A stretch of 10,960 nucleotides of DNA from contig JAOTYV010000156.1 in assembly GCA_029861675.1 (NCBI GenBank), positions 1 to 10,960 of the forward strand, in the 5' to 3' direction. This DNA is from Alphaproteobacteria bacterium (GTDB lineage Bacteria; Pseudomonadota; Alphaproteobacteria; UBA8366). The notes below the pieces were generated by a model. It was not told the DNA's origin. It ran no database searches and saw nothing but the letters and a program-made list of their open reading frames with translations. The position numbers and the translations under genes were made by a program. This document shows positions 7,496-10,960 of the stretch, piece by piece; within the stretch, counting starts at the first letter, position 1, and each line of letters opens with the position of its first letter.

Positions 7496-8458
7496 ATGAA
7501 AGCCGCCGTCATTGCCGAAAATGGTCTCGAAATTCGGGACATTGCGAAACCGGGGCTGAATCCGAACGAAGTTTTGGTCCAAGTCCGTGCCTGCGGATTG
7601 AACCGCGCTGATCTGCTGATGGCGGCGGGCCGGTTTCATGGCAGCAGCGATGGCGTGGTTGCCGGATTGGAATGGTCGGGCGAAGTGGTCGAAGTTGGCG
7701 CCAAGGTGACCGAGGTAAAGCCGGGCGATCGCGTCATGTGTTCCGGCAGCGGTGGCTACGCCGAATACGCGGTGAGCGATCGGGGCCGCACGGCGAAAAT
7801 CCCCGCCAACAACATGAGCTTCGAGCAGGCCGCCACATTGCCGGTAGCCCTGCAGACCATGCATGACGCGGTGGTGACCAATGGCCGGCTCGCCAAGGGC
7901 GAAGCCGTGCTCATTCAGGGTGCCAGTTCCGGTGTCGGGCTGATGGCCCTGCAGATTGCCAAGTTCATGGGGGCGCGGTTTGTCATCGGTACGTCGACCA
8001 ATGCCGGCCGGCGCGAAAAGCTGAAGAATTTCGGGGCGGATCTGGCACTCGATTCCAGCGATCCCGGCTGGGCGGACGCGGTGGTCGAGGCGACCGGCGG
8101 TGGTGTCGATCTGATTGTCGATCAGATTTCCGCCAGTGTCGCCAATTCAAATCTCAAGGCGGCCAAAGTGCTCGGCCGCATCGTCAATGTCGGCCGTCTC
8201 GGCGGCGGGAAGGGGGAATTCAATTTCGACCTGCATGCGCTCAAGCGCATCGATTATATCGGGGTCACCTTCCGGACGCGCAGCATCGAGGAGGTGCGCG
8301 AGATCAACCGCCGGATGCGCGCCGATCTATGGGGCGCCGTGGAAGCCGGCGACTTGCACCTTCCGATCGACCGGTCGTTTTCGCTCGACGACGCGGCGGC
8401 GGCGCAAGCCCATATGGCGGCCAATGCGCATTTCGGCAAAATCGTGTTGACGGTTTGA
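7496..8458 (+). CDS. Zinc-less quinone oxidoreductase-like medium-chain dehydrogenase
   Basis: A 320-residue cytoplasmic enzyme of the NADPH:quinone oxidoreductase branch of the medium-chain dehydrogenase superfamily. Family features are MKAAVI at the N-terminus, ACGLNRADL (32-40), GLEWSGEVVEVG (57-68), PGDRVMCSGSGGYAEYA (76-92) and the coenzyme loop QGASSGVG (141-148), followed by KNFGADLALD and the FGKIVLTV end. The usual zinc-site GHE is GLE here, and the structural-zinc cysteine cluster is absent, so it should be metal-free. The ATG at 7496 begins the canonical N-terminus; an upstream TTG at 7478 would add six residues. GGAG lies about 12 bases before the ATG, a rather long spacing. It is probably co-transcribed with the CurA-like gene. 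True substrate (quinone, enoyl compound or other) is unknown. Confidence 0.92.
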   Translation: MKAAVIAENGLEIRDIAKPGLNPNEVLVQVRACGLNRADLLMAAGRFHGSSDGVVAGLEWSGEVVEVGAKVTEVKPGDRVMCSGSGGYAEYAVSDRGRTAKIPANNMSFEQAATLPVALQTMHDAVVTNGRLAKGEAVLIQGASSGVGLMALQIAKFMGARFVIGTSTNAGRREKLKNFGADLALDSSDPGWADAVVEATGGGVDLIVDQISASVANSNLKAAKVLGRIVNVGRLGGGKGEFNFDLHALKRIDYIGVTFRTRSIEEVREINRRMRADLWGAVEAGDLHLPIDRSFSLDDAAAAQAHMAANAHFGKIVLTV

Positions 8459-8495
8459 CGGATCGATTCGGGGTGCCTGCCCGCGTTCGGATCGC

Positions 8496-8846
8496 TTAGC
8501 CCTTTTTGGGCTTGGGCCGTTTGACGCACTTGAAGATCACATACTCCGGCCGGATCTCTTTCAGTTTCTTGGACGCGTCCAGCGTATAGATGCGGTCTCC
8601 CAGGGTCGCCGTGTTGAGAATGCAGAGGCCGACTCTTGCCTTGTGGAAATCCACATAGCGAAATTGGCGGACAGGTTTGTCGATGTTCGTTCGTTCTTCG
8701 TCGCTGACCGCGACAACCTCATGATTGCTACAGCTCTTGAGAATCTGGCCCTCGCAGACATGTCCGGTAATCGGTCCAACGACGGCGTATTCCGCCGCTG
8801 CCGGCAAGGCGAATAGGATAAGTATTGCGGCCAGAATTCGGGCCAT
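8496..8846 (-). CDS. Small secreted four-cysteine protein, unknown function
   Basis: A 116-residue hypothetical protein with a clear signal peptide (MARILAAILILFALPAAA, cleavage likely before E19), so it is probably periplasmic. The mature part of about 98 residues contains four cysteines (31, 39, 75, 107) that could form two disulfides, and a basic C-terminus (CVKRPKPKKG). I chose the ATG at 8846 because AGAGG lies five bases upstream and the signal peptide begins there; the frame stays open to 8888 without a ribosome site. It stands alone, converging on the quinone-oxidoreductase-like gene with 37 bases between. I do not recognise the family. Confidence 0.75.
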   Translation of the reverse strand: MARILAAILILFALPAAAEYAVVGPITGHVCEGQILKSCSNHEVVAVSDEERTNIDKPVRQFRYVDFHKARVGLCILNTATLGDRIYTLDASKKLKEIRPEYVIFKCVKRPKPKKG

Positions 8847-9400
8847 AGCTGCCTCTCCATTTGGCTCGGTCCGACAATGGTATATCACCGATCATCTTGC
8901 CGGAACCGGAGAGTCCTCCCCATCGTGGGGGTATCCCAATTTGGCCAGATAGACGCTTCGGGGGTAGCACTTGCGAATTATCGCTCCTGTCGTGTTGGCC
9001 TCTTCGAAGAATGAGGACTTGGCAAAATAGAAGTGTGAAAGTCCGGGAATGGTTAACGAGTCAATGCCGACAAACCAATCGCTTGTGGCACATGCCTTTT
9101 TGCCGGCTGGGTTTCCTGGGGCGCGGTGCGCGACCAAGATCGGACGGATTGACCTAGCGCTATGTGGTAGGACCGATTAGAGCCGTCCCAGCGTCCGCTA
9201 TGGACGTTTCAAGTCGATAGTTCCAGGATCGGCCGGGCGCCCTTACTCCTTATTTTCCCTGGAACAGGTCGGGTTTAGCGGCCAAATTCGACGGAATGTT
9301 GAGACGTTCCGGAATGGCGGTTTTGCTCGATTCCTATTGTGCGGGCACGAATTTATGAGTCGGTTCTGTATCGTTTAGTCCATTTTTATACGCAGGTATC
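8847..9400. other. Intergenic stretch without a convincing gene, with inverted repeats
   Basis: About 550 bases lie between the secreted-protein start and the DUF4956 start. Frames open here (for example 8892-9137 on the minus strand and 8861-9157 on the plus strand) lack ribosome sites and recognisable domains. Structures visible are an exact 8-base inverted repeat GTTCCAGG/CCTGGAAC (9220-9227 and 9258-9265), a small hairpin at 9191-9207, a six-pair hairpin with TTGAGA loop near 9294-9311, and TTCCGGAA at 9307-9314. The right part may be a structured leader of the DUF4956-cotH transcript. Promoters for both flanking genes must lie here. Confidence 0.45.
9220..9265 (+). repeat. Perfect 8-base inverted repeat upstream of the DUF4956 gene
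   Basis: GTTCCAGG (9220-9227) and CCTGGAAC (9258-9265) are exact reverse complements separated by 30 bases that include the palindrome GGGCGCCC (9235-9242). Read as RNA this is a stem with an inner hairpin. It may be part of a leader, a small RNA or a relic of an element; nothing in the sequence decides between these. Confidence 0.4.
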
Positions 9401-10087
9401 ATGCTTCAAGAACTTTCATTAAATTCGGCGGCGCCGCTATCGCTGGCGTCGTTGTCGATCAACCTCGGGATCGGGATTGCGTTGTCGCTGGTTCTGGGGT
9501 GGCATTTTTCGCGTTTCGGCTCGACGCTGTCGAACCGGGACGAGTTTCGCCAGGTCTTTCCGTTCGTGCTGCTGACGACGATCCTGGTGATCAGCGTGGT
9601 GAAGTCTTCGCTGGCGCTGTCGCTGGGCCTGGTGGGGGCGCTGTCGATCGTGCGTTTCCGGACGCCGATCAAGGAGCCGGAGGAGCTTGCGTATCTGTTT
9701 CTGACGATCGCGATGGGTCTCGGCCTCGGGGCGGACCAGACGGTTCCGACGGTGGTCGCGGCGGGGATCATTCTGACGGCGGTCGGCCTGCTGCGCCTGA
9801 CGCAGTGGCGTCGCGAGACGAAGAGCCTGTATTTGTCGATCGACGGGCCGTTTTCGGAGATGGGGGGATCGGACGGATGTCTGGAGCGTCTGAAGTCTGT
9901 GATCGGGGAGCATGCGGTGAAGTGCGATTTGCGGCGCTACGACGAGCGCGACGGCACGATCGAGGCGACGTATTTCGTGGACGTCGAGAATGTGAGCGAT
10001 CTGTCGCAGTTGTCGTCGTCGCTGCGGACGAGCTTTCCTGCGGTCGGGATCACGTTCCTGGATCAAAGCAAACTGCCAAGCGTCTAA
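9401..10087 (+). CDS. DUF4956 domain-containing membrane protein
   Basis: A 228-residue inner-membrane protein. About four hydrophobic segments fill the first 135 residues (roughly 14-34, 52-68, 70-84 plus 97-113, and 115-132). The family signature is the highly conserved VGALSIVRFRTPIKEPEELAYLF at 78-100, typical of DUF4956. The last 90 residues form a soluble cytoplasmic-looking domain (KSLYLSIDGPF onward). Function is unproven in the family; members often sit beside CotH-like kinases and VTC-type polyphosphate polymerase domains, and the gene that follows here is indeed CotH-like. No strong Shine-Dalgarno is seen before the ATG (GCAGG is about five bases upstream). Alanine, serine and glycine codons are strongly G-ending (GCG, TCG, GGG), unlike the TRAP genes, hinting at a different history. 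Confidence 0.9.
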   Translation: MLQELSLNSAAPLSLASLSINLGIGIALSLVLGWHFSRFGSTLSNRDEFRQVFPFVLLTTILVISVVKSSLALSLGLVGALSIVRFRTPIKEPEELAYLFLTIAMGLGLGADQTVPTVVAAGIILTAVGLLRLTQWRRETKSLYLSIDGPFSEMGGSDGCLERLKSVIGEHAVKCDLRRYDERDGTIEATYFVDVENVSDLSQLSSSLRTSFPAVGITFLDQSKLPSV

Positions 10088-10093
10088 TTCGTC

Positions 10094-10960
10094 ATGCTGA
10101 TTGAGACGGCCAAATCGATCACGCGTTCGTCTCCGTCACGGGTGCGGCGGCGATGGTTTGGCCTCGCCCTGGGGGCGGTGCTGGTGTGCGCCGTCGCGGC
10201 GGTGCTGTTGACGGTGAGCGCCGGCGGTCCCAAAGAAGTATTTTACCGGGCCGGCGATCTGTGGCCTGCGGTGAAGGAGCTGAAGGGGCTCGGGGCGTTT
10301 TCCGGCAAGGGGCCGGCAATGAAGGGCTATGCCCGCGACGTCTCAAAGGTGTCGGACTGGGCGCGGGGCCTGTCCGAGGCGGTTTTCCGCGAGCCGGACA
10401 TTCCGGCACTTATCCTGGACATCAAGTTCAAGAATCTCAAAAAACTGCACGACAAGCGGGCGGCGGCGCTGAAGCTCGGCCATCTGGTTACCGGAGCGGA
10501 TGACTATGTCCCGGCGCGCATGCGCGTCGATGGGACGAGCCACCGGGTGAAGATCCGGCTGAAGGGCGACCTGCCGGATCACTACAACACGGAGAAATGG
10601 TCGCTTCGGGTGCAGGTCAAGCGGGGCGGTCAAATTCTCGGCATGCGGCGCTTCTCGCTGCAGGCGCCGAAGACGCGGCAATATCATGGCCAGCCGCTGT
10701 ATCTGGACTTCATGCGCCGTTTCGGCGTCCTCGCGCCGCGCTACCGCTTCGTCAATCTGTGGGTGAATGGCACGGATATCGGGCTGATGGCGCTGGAGGA
10801 GCATTTCTCGAAGGAGTTGCTGGAGTCCCAAGGCCGCCGGGAAAGCGTGATCCTCGCCTTCGATGAATCGCTCGCCTGGGAACATTGGGGCGAATGGAAG
10901 GGCGGGCACCCGCTTTCGACATTTTTCTACGACTATACCAATGCGCATATCCGGCCGTTC
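10094..10960 (+). CDS. CotH kinase family protein, 3' partial
   Basis: An open frame of 289 codons runs off the window end. Residues 1-20 are basic, 21-42 form a membrane anchor (WFGLALGAVLVCAVAAVLLTV), and the rest should face the periplasm. The CotH-like part begins about residue 105: ILDIKFKNLKKLHDKRAAAL, then YVPARMRVDG with KIRLKGDLPDHY (153-164), KWSLRVQVK (168-176), FSLQAPKTR (187-195) and RYRFVNLWVNGTDIGLMALEEHFSK (217-240). These match the CotH spore-coat kinase family, whose characterised members phosphorylate proteins using an atypical kinase fold. The C-terminal catalytic aspartate region lies beyond the window, so activity cannot be judged. It starts six bases after the DUF4956 stop, in the same frame, with no good ribosome site, so translation is probably coupled. 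Confidence 0.88.
   Translation, partial: MLIETAKSITRSSPSRVRRRWFGLALGAVLVCAVAAVLLTVSAGGPKEVFYRAGDLWPAVKELKGLGAFSGKGPAMKGYARDVSKVSDWARGLSEAVFREPDIPALILDIKFKNLKKLHDKRAAALKLGHLVTGADDYVPARMRVDGTSHRVKIRLKGDLPDHYNTEKWSLRVQVKRGGQILGMRRFSLQAPKTRQYHGQPLYLDFMRRFGVLAPRYRFVNLWVNGTDIGLMALEEHFSKELLESQGRRESVILAFDESLAWEHWGEWKGGHPLSTFFYDYTNAHIRPF

Noticed and set aside
6271..7542. A 423-codon open frame on the minus strand opposite the CurA-like gene
   Set aside because: It lies antisense to a well-recognised reductase, is rich in arginine, histidine and aspartate as mirror frames of high-GC genes are, and has no recognisable domain.
8459..8494. A repeated CGGATCG at 8459-8465 and 8488-8494
   Set aside because: A seven-base repeat at this spacing is expected by chance in GC-rich DNA and borders no mobile element.
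8498..8512. The palindrome AGCCC-TTTTT-GGGCT between the convergent genes as a terminator
   Set aside because: The T run is in the loop, not after the stem, and the arms are only five bases; most of it codes for the end of the secreted protein (KPKKG).
8861..9157. A 98-codon plus-strand frame in the intergenic stretch
   Set aside because: It has no ribosome site, no domain, and a composition unlike a real protein; it begins inside the region upstream of a divergent gene.

Overview
The window is high-GC bacterial DNA from an accessory transport and metabolism region. Densely packed genes, Shine-Dalgarno sites of the GGAGG/AGAGG type and several TRAP transporter genes all point to a Gram-negative proteobacterium. 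I would guess an alphaproteobacterium, perhaps a marine Rhodospirillales-like one; that is inference from gene content, because no taxonomic marker gene is present. I see no rRNA, tRNA, CRISPR array or insertion sequence.

Left part (1-6025). A plus-strand gene cut by the window edge encodes most of a fused TRAP permease of the 4TM/12TM type. Converging on it from the right is a complete second TRAP operon on the minus strand. Its transcription order is: binding protein dctP (6025-4952), large permease dctM (4838-3333), small permease dctQ (3322-2612), an unrecognised four-helix membrane protein (2572-2117), and a 2TM-domain protein (2120-1785). The last two overlap by four bases, and the whole set reads as one transcript. 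A strong imperfect hairpin sits between dctP and dctM.

Middle (6026-8846). A roughly 400-bp divergent intergenic region, more AT-rich than its surroundings, carries several short perfect palindromes and probably holds the promoters and operators for both sides. To its right, two plus-strand medium-chain reductases form an apparent operon: a CurA/leukotriene-B4-dehydrogenase-like enzyme and a zinc-less quinone-oxidoreductase-like enzyme. A plausible reading is that the TRAP system imports an organic acid that the reductases, or enzymes elsewhere, then process; the sequence does not show the substrate. A small secreted four-cysteine protein converges on the second reductase.

Right part (8847-10960). 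About 550 bp with no convincing gene but with inverted repeats leads into a DUF4956 membrane protein. A CotH-kinase-family protein follows immediately, in the same reading frame after one stop codon and two codons, and runs off the window end. This pair resembles DUF4956/CotH neighbourhoods known from other bacteria and is the least understood functional unit here. Its codon choice (heavy use of GCG, TCG, CTG, GGG) differs visibly from the TRAP genes.
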